Assembly: GCA_026874595.1 (NCBI GenBank)
Contig: CM049311.1
Location: forward strand, 73,348,953 to 73,412,952
DNA: 64,000 nucleotides
Source of the DNA: Sipunculus nudus
Taxonomy: Eukaryota > Annelida > Sipuncula > Golfingiida > Sipunculidae
Direction: 5' to 3'
Shown one piece after another: positions 10,260 through 22,500 of this stretch. Under the pieces are notes generated by a model, which was not told where the DNA came from, made no database searches, and saw only the letters and a list, made by a program, of their open reading frames with translations. Made by a program: the position numbers and the translations under genes. The first letter of the stretch is position 1; every line of letters begins with the position of its first letter.

Positions 10260-11650
10260 TATCAATATCAGCCGATCTCCTTAAGACAAACTGATTAATT
10301 ATGTATGGGCCGTGTGTACGGGTATAAGTTTGTTTTTTATGTGTAGTTTGGTATCATGTTTTTAATTAAGTCACTTGTTATGATAAGATGTAGCTGTATA
10401 ATTATATTTTCATGTTTGTATCACGATCTTTAGACCGTGTTCTTCAAAACGTATTTGACTTAATATTTGGTGTTACGTATTTATGTATACGGGGTTTCAC
10501 CTATATGTTTTTCATGTTTTTTTAACCAAGGCTGACTGTATTGCAGGTTCAAAGTATCGTGCCCTTACCTTGCAGTGATGGTTCTTTACTGAAAATTGAA
10601 AAGACGTGGGTTCTTATACATTAATGAACCTTAAATAGATTTATTCCGGTAAACTTTAATAGGATAATTCCGGTAAAATTTTAATAGATAGAAATCCGGT
10701 ATAATTTTAATAGGTTAATTCCGGTAAACGGCGTTTCATTAAAATTAGTTTTGAATTTAAATCCAGGGCAAGTTCGAAAAAATATCTTTATAATATATAA
10801 AATATCTCTATCTATAGAAATTTATAGGCTTTATAGCAATATTTAAATTAAGGTTTTATGCTAAAAAATACTATTACAAATACCATGTTTATGGTATGGT
10901 ATAGTCACCGCTCAGTAGATCAGAGTTTACATGTTAAGTTCAGCTGATGGGTGGCCTGGTTAGGCTGTATCACTTTGACACACTCATTTGGCTGTGGTCC
11001 ATTTGATCATTCGCAGTATCGAACCACTGAATAAATATGACTTTAATTAAACAAACATGTATATGGTGACGGTGTTTGAACTAATGTATCAGTGGTCGAC
11101 GATTCCCTTTTAAACCATTACCGTGGATACCGGGGCTGCACAATGGTTAACTTTATGTAGTGCCAAATGTGCTATAAATTCCACATCCATCAAACTGGTT
11201 CATCTATCAGAGATGATGGATAGATTTGGACCAGTGAGAACAGAACACTCATCACGGTCAAGTGCATATTATATGTTAACTGATTTATGTTTAATGCGGG
11301 TCTGTATTCATAACAAAAGTACCACTGACATATGGGAAAAAGTGCACTATAAACACCGCTTGCAAATATTAAATTAAATGGATTCTGGAGAGTGTTTTTA
11401 TTTCACATCGAAGGAATCATGTTCTCCCGTCAACTCCGTGTAAATGTAGCCTAACAACCAAGCCTCACCTCAGGATTTATCGAGGCCACTTGTTTACACA
11501 AGCGTGGGCGTGACTCTCTGCGTTTTGTAAATATGGCTGAACTCTTAAAACGCCAGTATCTTCGAGTCCGAATTCAAACAATTAGTAGAAAATAACTATT
11601 TCGCAAATAATTTTGGGTAAAATATCACATATCCTATTTTTCATGAAACA
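10260..11650. other. Copy-A-specific intergenic sequence, no gene recognised
   Basis: There is no counterpart in copy B. It holds a short tandem repeat at 10627-10735 and a plus-strand reading frame of 84 codons at 11123-11377 with no recognisable motif, which I do not call as a gene. Confidence 0.4.
10627..10735. repeat. Short tandem repeat, about 28-bp units
   Basis: Four imperfect units each contain ATTCCGGTAAAATTTTAATA or a close variant. Confidence 0.8.
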
Positions 11651-11980
11651 GAAAAGTAATGTTCGGTTTTAATCGAACATGGTCTTACTAGCGAGGTCTT
11701 ACTGCCCGGTTAAAAGAAATAAAAGTGCGTGTCTTATGGAATTGTCCTGTGTTTGTAGCTATGCACTTCAGAAGCCATTTTAATATGATGATTTGCTGAT
11801 ATCTGTTGATGAAAAGTTTTCCGCGCAATGAACAACTGCTTATAAGGCTTTTTTTCATTATTGTTATTTTGCAGGGACGAATACACAGCAGTTTATTTAC
11901 ATTCACCGATTATTAAAATAATTATGCATAATTATGATTATTAAAATATATGCACTACAACAGATAATGCATCCAGTATT

Positions 11981-11984
<4 letters not shown>

Positions 11985-12020
<36 letters not shown>

Positions 12021-12101
12021 CTAAGCGTCAGTTATCTGATGATCGCCCGGGTGCCGAAACTCGGAGTAATAACTCGATGCTCCAACGTGCTTAACACTTT
12101 G

Positions 12102-12150
<49 letters not shown>
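11985..12150. repeat. Two (TA)n tracts flanking an 80-bp unique segment
   Basis: TA tracts at about 11987-12018 and 12104-12150 bracket the segment at 12020-12100. Copy B has one TA/TAAATA tract near 58595-58645 at the matching place and lacks the segment. Confidence 0.85.
12022..12093 (+). ncRNA. Possible degenerate hammerhead ribozyme core (Penelope-like relic)
   Basis: CTGATGA at 12036-12042 is followed by a short GC hairpin (CGCCCGGGTG) and GAAAC at 12056-12060. Then comes a TCGGAG/CTCGA hairpin. TAAGC (12022) can pair with GCTTA (12089-12093) to close the structure. Penelope-like retroelements carry hammerhead motifs of this layout and tend to sit in TA repeats. The expected UH cleavage triplet after stem III is not cleanly present, so this is probably a decayed or only hammerhead-like copy. 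Confidence 0.3.
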
Positions 12151-12155
<5 letters not shown>

Positions 12156-12581
12156 GTCTGAATTATTTGAGACTGCTTTCCACTGGTCCGCATGCGGTGT
12201 GGTGCTTTCGCGGAAAGGCTTTAATTCTACATATAATTGTGGCTTTTACATAATTCTAGGTCAAGACTAGCCAACCATAGGAACGGTCTTTTAGAATTCC
12301 AGCACTTTTGTTTTTTCGTCGTTTTTCTCTTTTATAATATGTGTTTGTTATCCAAATATTTAATACATACGTTGCTTTATATTCTAGGTATAAACTGAGG
12401 GAATTTTTTTTTAGCAAATGAGTGAGAGTGAGCAGCGATACAATACCATAGAGCTGCTGGAAAATTAGCCCGAAATGGCCACACAAAGCTAACAGAAACT
12501 ACAGAAGCTGGTATATAAGAATAACGTTAATACCCTGTTCTAATTACAATAGTGCCCCACTCCATGAAATCACTAGGTAAA

Positions 12582-13052
12582 CTACGAAGTCTTGAGCGCC
12601 CACACGATCCGTTGCACTCTGGTGTCTGCAAGGTCTTCTATGCCGACCCTTGCGGACTCAGTGATCTCCTTTGAGTGTATGTCACTGATCACACTGCGCA
12701 GACTCAGGCTGCAAAGAGTACGACTCTGCTGTCTGGGGATTGGTTGAATCGTAATCGTAATCGTAATCTGTAATAGATACACAAGGCTGGCATCCAAATC
12801 TGCGGACGAGTCTGTATCCATTAAGCGACAAACAGATTTATCCCAGATTACTATTTCCATAATTATCAACCAGTCAGGTGTTAGGTTCCAGGGGGGAATC
12901 TTTACTGCTGACCAAGATACATGGGGATTTCCTTGTTTGGGGTAACAGCTGCTTAATGGATGCAGACTAGTTACAAATAAAGAGCTCATTACAAGTGGTA
13001 CACTGTGTGTATTGGAATTGTTGATGCTTTTATAGAAAGAAGAACTGGTCAT
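12582..13052 (-). CDS. Unrecognised open frame, 156 codons
   Basis: This is the longest open frame here outside known elements. It starts MTSSSFYKSINNSN and has an ITITI stretch caused by a TAATCG microrepeat at 12750. I see no domain, signal peptide or clear membrane segment. It spans most of the loop and the left arm of the inverted repeat 12771-13160, which suggests repeat-derived sequence. A real protein is unlikely, but length alone justifies recording it. Confidence 0.15.
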   Translation of the reverse strand: MTSSSFYKSINNSNTHSVPLVMSSLFVTSLHPLSSCYPKQGNPHVSWSAVKIPPWNLTPDWLIIMEIVIWDKSVCRLMDTDSSADLDASLVYLLQITITITIQPIPRQQSRTLCSLSLRSVISDIHSKEITESARVGIEDLADTRVQRIVWALKTS

Positions 13053-13160
13053 TTAACGACTGTAAGTTTCTTCCCTCGAAATATTTGGGAATTTTAATTG
13101 ATTTCTTGTATTCTTGCCTACCCGTCCGCAGACTTGGATGCCGGCCTTGTGTATTTATTA
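12771..13160. repeat. Inverted repeat, 38-bp arms, about 314-bp spacer
   Basis: Arm 12771-12808 is the reverse complement of 13123-13160 at 35 of 38 positions, with core GGATGCC.GCCTTGTGTAT. It could form a long hairpin in RNA or DNA or be the ends of a small element. Confidence 0.8.
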
Positions 13161-13375
13161 AATAAACAAGTGCCGGCAAGCGATATTTCATGGTTTACAG
13201 CTCATAAAACGGTAGGGGATTGTTGTTAAGGTAAATTGAACACTATTTAAGCCAATATCAACACAAATAGCGATTCAAGCGCCTGTGGTGGTACGTTCAA
13301 GTATGTTGGATAAGAATTGTTCCGAGGCTAATCACATAAACATTGGTATTTTTGTGGTAAGGACCTTACGGAATA

Positions 13376-13931
13376 CAGTGGAATCCCGCCTTAAGACCAC
13401 CCCGATTCTAGGACCACCTTCACCTTCATCTTATATAAAAATCCGACAAATGAGACCAGCCCGTAATGCAGAATTAGGACAACCGTTTTGGTTCCTGGAG
13501 TTAGAAATGACTCAAAATTAAGACCACTTTATTACAGGCCATTTCATGTGTGTACATGTAATTAGTTTTTATCGAACTATGGCCACTCAGGCATGGTACT
13601 TAGCATGGGCATTAGCAGCATGCAATAGATCAAAAGTAGTATCTCTTCTTGTACTAATTGTAAACTTATGATCCGCCGCCCTTTTGATATTAATTGGCTC
13701 CATAGCCACTGTAACGTATATCTGCTTAGGGAAAAGGTCATAAAATATATTGGTCCATCCAGTGGGTTAGGTGATTGAACTGCTCAATTTGTACTCGTTT
13801 CCCTGCTGAATTGGTCTCACACAGCTACATATTTACCAGTTATACAGCATTTACAATGTGTATTCAGAAATAGGACCACCTCGGAATAAAGACCGATTCC
13901 ATTGGTCCCGAAGGTGGTCTTAATTCCACTG
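13376..13931. mobile_element. Non-autonomous Tc1/mariner- or pogo-like element
   Basis: The left end reads CAGTGGAATCCCGCCTTAAG and continues into GACCACC. The right end is its inverted counterpart (GGTGGTCTTAATTCCACTG), with a 6-base gap between the arms. TA precedes the left end; the right flank is TT, so the TA duplication is imperfect. The 556-bp length and lack of coding capacity fit a MITE. A similar fragment lies at 34879-35067. Confidence 0.65.
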
Positions 13932-16461
13932 TTCCTCTGTATGTTATATTTTGTAAGCATGTGTACGCACGTGAAATGTAAACAGGAGGTGTTTCCTTGA
14001 TATGCAACAAATTTTGACAGTTGAGACAAGTAGTCCCGGCCATCCCACAGTGCCCAAACCGAAGAGATTCGTTTCGAGTAGAAACGACTTTTGGCGGAAG
14101 GGTGCCTCGTTGGTCTCTTCCCACAGCAATCCTCCCACTTGCTAGTCTAGTCACACTCGAGCGCCTTCTCATGGCCCAGTAGTTCCAGAAGACCGCGTGG
14201 ACCGTGCTGTTCAGTTGTGCTTGGCTTACGTCTCAACAGTCACTTCGGCCATATCCCGGGAGGTCCGCTGTACCATCGGCTCTCGGTGCCTAGACCACTC
14301 AAACATTCAAGTTGCACCCATATTCAAGTTTTTCAAAATAAAGAAAAAATACAAATCTGAGACATCATGCGCTGCTCGGCCCCTCAGAATTACTCCCACC
14401 CGGGTTGAAAAGCTTTCAGACAGAAAATACAAAAGCAATACTCATAAAATTACAGCTATACACAGGACAGCTGCATTTGTGCTGTGATGGTCTGCCGCCA
14501 CTGTCACGCCATACTACTAGGCTTATGAACAACTGACATACTTAAAGTTACACACTCTACCATTCTTTTAACTGGCACTACAACCCCAATGCACTTACAG
14601 TGGCACTATTCACAATGTCCGTGTTGCTCTCACAGTGGCATTAACCCTATACACTACGTACTGATATCGTACTTTCACCGTATTTATCTATTTACCTCGA
14701 AATAATAATCAATAGTGCATCGAGAGTACGTGACTGTCAACTAAACCCATACTGCTTTACATTTCATTATAGTCCAAAATATGCCTCGTGATACACTACA
14801 CAGTACTGTGCATTGGCAATTACAAATACTTTTACTCCACTCTCTAATGTGCACTTACAATATGGTAACTTTGAACAAAATTAGTGTTAGTTATGGTTAC
14901 TACCGCTTTTGCTTCTCTGTGCCATCCAGTAAACGTTGAACGCTTAAGAAGTTTAAGATATCTGTCTTTTCGATTAAACGCTAGCTTTAGTCATTTTTCA
15001 GCTCAACGCGGTGAAACATTATGTGTTCTCGTTGGCAATCTATTCAAATGTATAAGAATATACACAGGAATTATATCCAGATTTAATGCCTCATTCAAAC
15101 GTCATGTGTTTCACTTAATGAACACAAGATGGCGCTAAGGTGAAATAGCGGTTTTACCGTTATTAATAATGAAGACATGTTACGTTTACTCCGTGTAAAA
15201 TTAAATAACTTTAAGCGGACCTTAGGTAACAAGAGTACATACGATAAATTCATACTTATTAAGGAAATAAAGACCGTCTACCAATCATTTAAAACGTAGT
15301 GGAAAGAAAGAACAGCTTATACGTACCGGTCTCCCAGCCCTTGACACTAGAATATGGATCTGTTATCGCTACAGATCTGTTTCTGTTGGAACCGATGACA
15401 AGTGTGTCTAACGCAGGTTTTATGCGGATATTTTTCTTCAACCCCGCTGATTGATAGATACTGAATTTTCATATCAGTGGAAAAATGCTCATAAAATTGA
15501 TAATACAGAAAGTCACTGGTAGGTCCTGAATGTTCACATTACTGCTCGAATATAAATACCAAAACAACCAAATAGCTATGACTATCATTAGCTCCCACAC
15601 AACTCTATACCCAACACACAAGCGTACCCCGTGAATTAACTTATAACCTTGGATCAGATTTCTAAAACAAACGTGCAAAATTGAACAAACGCTCGGTACA
15701 TATGCCAGTGTAAGATTTTGTATTGGATGTTTTACATGCCACAGCATATGCCTATAAATATCGGACACATTTATTCTCTTACGGTGATTCCATTTGTAGG
15801 TTTGGGTATATATGCATTTTTACACTGTATGTTTTGATCGCTCAGTGTTAAGCTTGAAACTGCATGCATGCTCATGGAAACCAATAGAAGAATTCCACAA
15901 TATGACCTGAGTGATTTGACATTGCCTGACGACTTCAGTACATCAGCATTCCGCATACAGCATAACGCGGCCCGGTGAACGGTTAATGATACAATAACTG
16001 GAGCGATTTTTTATACTAAATTATATGTGTTTACATAAACTGGATTAATGAATATCCTTCAGTCAATATGTCCCTGTGTAAGCATGCTTCTTCCCCTAAT
16101 CTATAACTGTTATTCCGGATGAGTAAACTTACACCAACATCACGTCCGAATGATTGGATCGCCGAACAGCGAGCTTCCACGTATGGCTCATGTTTTTCTT
16201 TCCAGTCCAAGAGACCACTAATATGTACTACTGATAGTGTTATCAATGACTAACTGCCAATGTTCTTTATGATCAATCTGATTAATTATTCCACCCCGGT
16301 ATCAAGGGAATCACAATACAAATATCAAGTGAAAAATAAACCAAACCAATGTGACAGAAGGAAAACTGGTCATCGTTATAAAGAGAGTATCAAGTTACCT
16401 AGCAAGACGAAAGATAAAATTATACAGTTTTTAACGAATTAATCGTTTTTGCTGCAATTTA

Positions 16462-16464
16462 CAC

Positions 16465-16511
<47 letters not shown>

Positions 16512-16540
16512 AATATATATATGTATATATATATATTCGC
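16462..16540. repeat. Compound (CA)n-(TA)n microsatellite
   Basis: CACACA for about 36 bases followed by interrupted TATATA. The same site in copy B (60795) is a pure TA tract. Confidence 0.95.
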
Positions 16541-18163
16541 AATTTGTCTGCCAAAGACTTAATGTCAGAACAAGGGTTATTGATGGGTTTTTTTATGGAA
16601 ATAGTTCAGCTAGACATTTAATACACACACAAAAAAAAATTAAAGACTTACCGGTTCATTTACAGAGAACATAAAAACGAGTATCGCTAACTAATTACAT
16701 GCTAAATTTGTCTCAGAAAATGACGAAAATGTGTTTTGCCGTACAATGATGAAACCTTCAACAAACTCACATACTGATAATGCATATTATATTTCCAAAG
16801 CGAAACTGTTAAAAAAAATGATATCAGTATGATATGCAAATGTTCACATAGGTATGGTTTCTGTCCGCCATATCAGGTGACCTACATCTTACATTCTACG
16901 AAATAAACTTGAGCGCTTACGTATTCAGTAGCGTAAGTAGAATTAAACGAGTATTAACTGAAAGATTTAATGAAATTCCATAGTTTATTGAATGCAATAT
17001 TTAACGATTTATGTGTTTACCTACAAAATGTTTTTTTTTATTAAATATCACTTGGTCAGCTCTATCTATCAAAGCCAAATTTTACAGGGATATTGTTCTT
17101 TACCAGTCCGGCTTTGATAGAAATATCGTGCAAACAATGAAAGAAGCATAATAGTTGTCCAAACTATACTCAATACTTTCACATATAGGGCAAAGCGGAA
17201 TTCACAATATCTTGGTCAAAATCCATAATGACGGTAAAAATAACGAGTTATAACATATCAATACATCCGGTTTTATTTGTACAAGAATGCATTGCAAGTG
17301 CACTAATCGTATGAAATTAAGAAATTCTTTTAGAAAGGGTTTCAAGCCTGTTTAATGACTCCGTGAATTCTGCTTTTGTTGATATTGAAATTGGGCTAAA
17401 TTTGTCTTATTAATGGAGTCTTATTAGCATACAGGGATCAAGGGATAAAGCTGACCTAATAATCAAATTAGCCCATTTCGTAAGCAGAATACTCACAAAC
17501 TACTGCATATTTACCATACAACTCCAGGAAGTGGCAGGTTTCCTTCACTATATTTGCCCGCAATCATTAAAGTGAAGGCTTTAAACTAAAAGGGTCTTTA
17601 TAGCAGCAGGTACCAGTCTATGGAATCACCCCATTAAAACATATACTATTAACATGCAAATGTTCTGTTATGATTATATTGATTATATCGCCTTATAAAC
17701 CAAGAGATTTTGTTATTTAAAATAAAAATAAAAGAACAATAAAAGAACAAGAACTTTATAAAATTACTTAAAAGTTCCGATTTGGAATCCCATTCCACTT
17801 CCACGTAGGAAGATTGAAAAGTTGTTTAAACTTTATTTAGAGGTGATTATAGCATAATTTAGGTTGATGGGCAGTCAAAGTAAGAGAACCATGTTCAAAT
17901 GAGTGGGAGGACTGGTTAGATAGGTGACATTGGCATATTTTTATACTTTATACATTAAATACCGATCTATGTGTAAACACAGCATGTTGTTTTTGAGTAA
18001 CACAACATTTTGTCCCCAACACATTGTATGTAAAGAAATAAAACAGCAATCGTCTGTCAAAACTAAAGGCTAATATGCATATACTGTAATATATTTTGTT
18101 CAAATTAAATCAACCCATTCTTGTCAGCTGGCTCATTTACAGTGAAAATCATATTATAATTAC

Positions 18164-18243
18164 CAGGGGCGGATCCAGGATTTTTCAACGGGGGGGGGGC
18201 TAGAATCTTAAACTGGTTTTAATTTGATACAAATAAAGTGCAA

Positions 18244-18280
<37 letters not shown>

Positions 18281-19915
18281 TATACTATTTAGAAATATAA
18301 AAACATGGGCAATGTTTGGACCAAACGTAAATGTAGACTCAAAAGTAAATATTTTCATAGTATGATTATTGGTAGTTTTATTTGAAAATATATTTCGGAC
18401 GTATTTGCAAACTGTCTAATCCGTTGTATACTCCTGTACAATGCTTGACAGGCAGGAAATACTAAATAAATTACAAAAAGCATAACAGCTTAATAATTTG
18501 GCGCAATATATATACTAAAGAAGCAACATTTTCTTGATTAAGATAACCTCCAGTATGTGTTATAAATGCAGGCTTGATGGAATATATTAATCTGTAAAAA
18601 CACGCATGCATGTATATAACTTATGACAGCTGCTCTTTATTTGGGTAAAATTACACAAATACCAGTGCATACACATGAACAAAAAAAAATCTCATCGTGA
18701 TCCTTATGTACGAAAAGACTTTTTTTTGCAAATAACTTCATAGTATTCGCATATTTTGAGAATTTGGTTGGTGGGTGGGGGGGGGTGGGGTGGGGGAAGC
18801 AGTTATATACCCAATCCCATAACCTATATATGCGCTATCAATTATCATTTGTGATCATATCAAAGGAGTGGAAAATTAGAACCGAGCACATGCACGCAAG
18901 GACGCATCTATAAGCATTCCTCTATTATATCAAAACCAAGTTTAACCAAGTTTAATAGAATAAATGCAAACGTAAACATTCAAAAGTAATTAGCAACATT
19001 GAATTATATAAATATTAATGTGAGGCAAACCGAAACCCCATTATAATAAGTTAAATACTCGAACTACAGCGAGATTATTTTAAATAACCAGTAGCTTGAA
19101 TTACTCTTCCCTGTGTGCGGCTACTATATAAAAGAGCTTATCAGCTTACGGTAAATTTGATCTCTGGCATGTACGTACGTATTATAAAGCATTTGTTATC
19201 TAGTATATATTTATGCACCATTGATAACTGCATTGCTGATCGATAAGAGATGTTCAAAAATTAATGCTGTGGGTATAATATTTAATTTTCCTGTCACGTT
19301 TTGAAAAGTTGTTCTTTTCACCATATACGTCTAACAAAGTGTTCGACTACGAACATTCAAAAACGAAAATTCAAACTGATATATACAGCCCAATCTTAGT
19401 CATTAATCATTTACATGTTATTAATGACAAGACAGCACGTTTTCAGATTTTAATTCTGCAATCATAAAAAAGACCATGCATATACATACACTGTTTACTG
19501 TGTTGTTTACTGTGTATGTATTTCCCAAAACAAGGCCAGTTGGAAAAATGTTGTTCAAGATGTCGAAGCCTTAAGAAGCTGCAACATTCTACGTGAACGG
19601 CGTACAATCAATTTGGATAGAAATAATAATGTCTGCATCCATTGTGGGTATTCCAATTTATTCTTTTAAAATATAAATAGATATGGGCATTGCACAGACA
19701 CACGCTTTAGTTCCATTTTTCCCAGTTTTTTGTTGTTGTTGAATTGGTCTTTTGTTTAATGCTAAATGGTTATTATAAATAAAATAATGCAAATGACATA
19801 AGGACATAACGCATAGATATACATATTTCTCTGATAAAAAGGCCGATAACAGTGGTTTACGGGGGGGGGGGGGGGGGCTTCAGCCCCCAAAGCTCCCCCT
19901 CTGGATCCGCCACTG
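18164..19915. mobile_element. 1.75-kb inverted-repeat DNA element (GGCGGATCCAG ends)
   Basis: The left end is CAGGGGCGGATCCAGGATTT. The right end, on the other strand, starts CAGTGGCGGATCCAGAGGGG. Both ends carry G runs, and ATTAC flanks the element on both sides (18159-18163 and 19916-19920), consistent with a target duplication. No transposase frame was found. Ends of this kind belong to widespread non-autonomous DNA transposons; I cannot fix the superfamily. The unoccupied site is preserved at about 45780, which confirms the insertion. Confidence 0.75.
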
Positions 19916-20027
19916 ATTACAATACGTGTTGTATTTATAATACAGAAGATAAATATATTACATTCATTTAATTATAACCCATGTAATCATTATAATCTTA
20001 AAACATTTTTTTCAGTAAGCACCTTAC

Positions 20028-20235
20028 CTAAATCAGGTGTGAATCGTATGACAAGGTAAAAAAGCAATTGGAAGAGCAAACATCCCGTGCATGGTCTTAC
20101 GTCCTGGTTTGACTGTGTACTTAAATGGGACAATGTACAAACAAGTTCTTCACAGTTCACTTGATTTCATGATTGAGAATGTCAAGTGCTCGGTAACGCG
20201 GCATTATGTATTCTAAAGTACAAGTTTTTTATGGA
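20028..20235 (-). other. Possible orphan 5' noncoding exon (paralogue of 45905-46110)
   Basis: On the minus strand the segment ends TTTAG|GTAAGGTGC, a good splice donor, and aligns with 45905-46110 beyond the SLC5 gene start. No coding exon of an SLC5 paralogue was found downstream in this window, so if this was a promoter-proximal exon it has lost its gene. Confidence 0.25.
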
Positions 20236-20299
20236 TTTGTGATGGGAGTGGTCTACTGATAATTTTGTGTTTGGTTGTCTCACGGCAAATTTACGCACT

Positions 20300-20366
20300 T
20301 TATCGGCCTATGAACTCCACAGACAAATAATTCTTGCCTGTCAGTTTAAATGAATCAATATATCTG

Positions 20367-20429
<63 letters not shown>

Positions 20430-22500
20430 CAAAAAGCAAATGATTCGTATAGTTAAACACTTAAGGTAAGGTCACACATTCATGTCTGGACCACAATCTA
20501 TTCAGACTGATCGTTGCCACTAAAATCGTGTTTGGTCGTGAGAGAAGCTCCGTGGACTCGAGCAACAATCTTGTGACCAAAGTAAGACAGACCGCATATA
20601 TTGCGAAAAAATTGGGAGACATCATACAGTGCAGTCACAGTTAAATTGCAATTGAATTGCAATATTGAATATTCTAGTAGGGAGTATAAGCAGATGATTG
20701 TTTTGGTCATTTATTGTACACTAATATGGGAATTATCATACTATATCATACTATAATTCACGGGAATCTGTTTGTCTGTCTGTCCGGATTCATTCGCACG
20801 CTAGGGATCGCACGGTCGTCAAACTTCGTGGGAGGGTGCATCTTGGTCCGGGGAAGAACGAGTTTATATTTTTTAGGTGTTTGGTAAAGAAATGGCCTCA
20901 AAATCGATAAAAATATTACGGGTTTAATACCTGCGCTGTGCAATGGCCATTCTCACATAGTGCGCCCACGTCGTCCTGAATCTCCTCTCGCTAACCAATC
21001 AAATCAAACCTGACATAGTCTGCCAAACATTCACTACGCGTCGGCCTTTTCTAAGCAGTCCGCTAGGTCAACACAAATGAATGTTGTTGTGGGTTGACCG
21101 CGGGAACGAATTTAGACCGGGAACATCTCACCACTGCCCATATCGGCAATTTTGGCACAAGTGAATCATGTTGCGGGTTAATCGTTCGGACGATTGTGGA
21201 CGCGGAACATCTCACCCCTCGCCAAATTTGTGTCAGTGCATTTCAAACGCGCACGCCATGTCAGTGCTTACTCATAATTTAAGAAAAGTGTGGATGCAGG
21301 TACTGATATGGGTATATTCTAGTGTACATTAATATGGAATATCATGTTTAGATATTAGCGTGAGATCGTTTGTTAAAGAAAACACGTGTCTCATTTGATT
21401 TTAATTTCAAAGCAGTTTAGTGGTTAGAGAGCACACGTGTTGTACAGTTATAGTTCCGTTCGTGCCGTCTCTGTTTTGGCGGTCTCTATAGTAACGAGTG
21501 GTTGTTGTAGATTTTGAAGGAAGTGCACCTGTCTCAGTTAGATTTTCTCAAAGTCTGTCACTTGAGATGTCTACTTATTAATATTCGTGGTGTTATTTAC
21601 GGTTGGCGTAATTTGGAGTGATGATTGGTCGAGAATCGAGCGGCAGATATGACGTCAGCAAGCATTCATTAGGAGTGAGTGGGACATTTTCGGGAGAAGT
21701 GCCCGTTCAGCGTACCGGTATGGTATAGCCTGGCGATATCTACAGCAGTCCGGCGGCAGGTCTGCATTTTTTACAATAGAGACAGCTGAGATGTGATGTC
21801 TACAGGCGTAGGTAATCGATGTTGGACTAAGTCACAAAGGAGTTCTATGTAAAGGACTTCGGAGAAAGTAACGCATTTTGCCAACGGACTGGTGATCTGA
21901 CGGGTTGATACTTATTGTGTGCGCTTCCAGAACAGACCGAGGACTTTATATATACGCGTAACGGTTGAGATACAGAGTATTGCTGTGTGTAAGCTTATTC
22001 TGGTACCCAGGTCTGGATGATTCCAGGAGACATCAGCTGTGAGAGACTGTAAATTCAACGCTAGGAAAGAATAGTCTGTGCGCGGTGCGTGAACTGTGAA
22101 ACGTTTATACACAGCCAGAGATTGAGGAGTATAGAAACTCCGTGAATACAGGACTGGGTGAACAATACACACAGTGAGGCGAACAGTGTTACATCCCGGT
22201 GTTACGTGTGCGCGATAGCCATGTTGATAGAACCGAGTGAACAGGAACTTTGCCGCGTACCGTCATCATCGGACTCACTGTTAATTTATGTGTTTGTCAT
22301 ATAGGGAACGCCTGAGAATTCAAGAGCATTAAAGTAACACTTTTCTGTAATATATAAATAAATATATATAAATATTGTTTTGTTTACACAGGTCTTATTC
22401 CTATTTTTTGGGAGTGTACGTATGTATGAGTTCAGCCAGTTTGTTTGACTCTTAAAAGAACCTGGACGTTCACAGCTTTACCGGTGTGACATTAATCCAT
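20300..22500. other. Noncoding region with (TA)n at 20371-20425
   Basis: A 54-base TA tract is followed by sequence with no recognised gene. 21590-22340 has LTR-like features (see rejected list) and a row of AG-rich 5' splice-like words but no open frame. Confidence 0.35.

Larger units (their letters stand above)
12547..16405. other. 3.9-kb insertion specific to copy A
   Basis: Copy B is continuous at 60745 (CCCTGTTCTAATTACA then GATAACATTATA), while copy A has 3.86 kb between the same two anchors. Inside are an inverted repeat, a small DNA transposon and several open frames with no recognised domain. No clear terminal repeats were seen at the insertion edges, so it may instead be sequence lost from copy B. 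The stretch 14000-16400 holds nothing that I can name. Confidence 0.5.
38..17100. repeat. Segmental duplication, copy A (contains GRL gene A)
   Basis: Collinear patches match 55218-61645 in the same orientation. They are 38-519 with 55218-55680, 1140-1219 with 55682-55750, 8135-8740 with 55760-56405, 8800-10260 with 56410-57720, 11650-12260 with 58255-58740, 12300-12547 with 60333-60745, and 16405-17100 with 60745-61645. Between the patches copy A carries large insertions at 520-1139, 1220-8134, 10260-11650 and 12547-16405, which explains 17 kb against 6.4 kb. The matches were found by eye, so edges are approximate. Confidence 0.8.

Noticed and set aside
13864-14172. 102-codon minus-strand open frame
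   Set aside because: It overlaps the right end of the 13376-13931 element and shows no recognised motif.
21592-22339. Possible solo LTR (TGTTA at the start, TAACA at the end, about 750 bp)
   Set aside because: Similar length and end bases to the gypsy LTR, but no target duplication, no sequence match to 2101-2875 and no primer site; the end match is only five bases.
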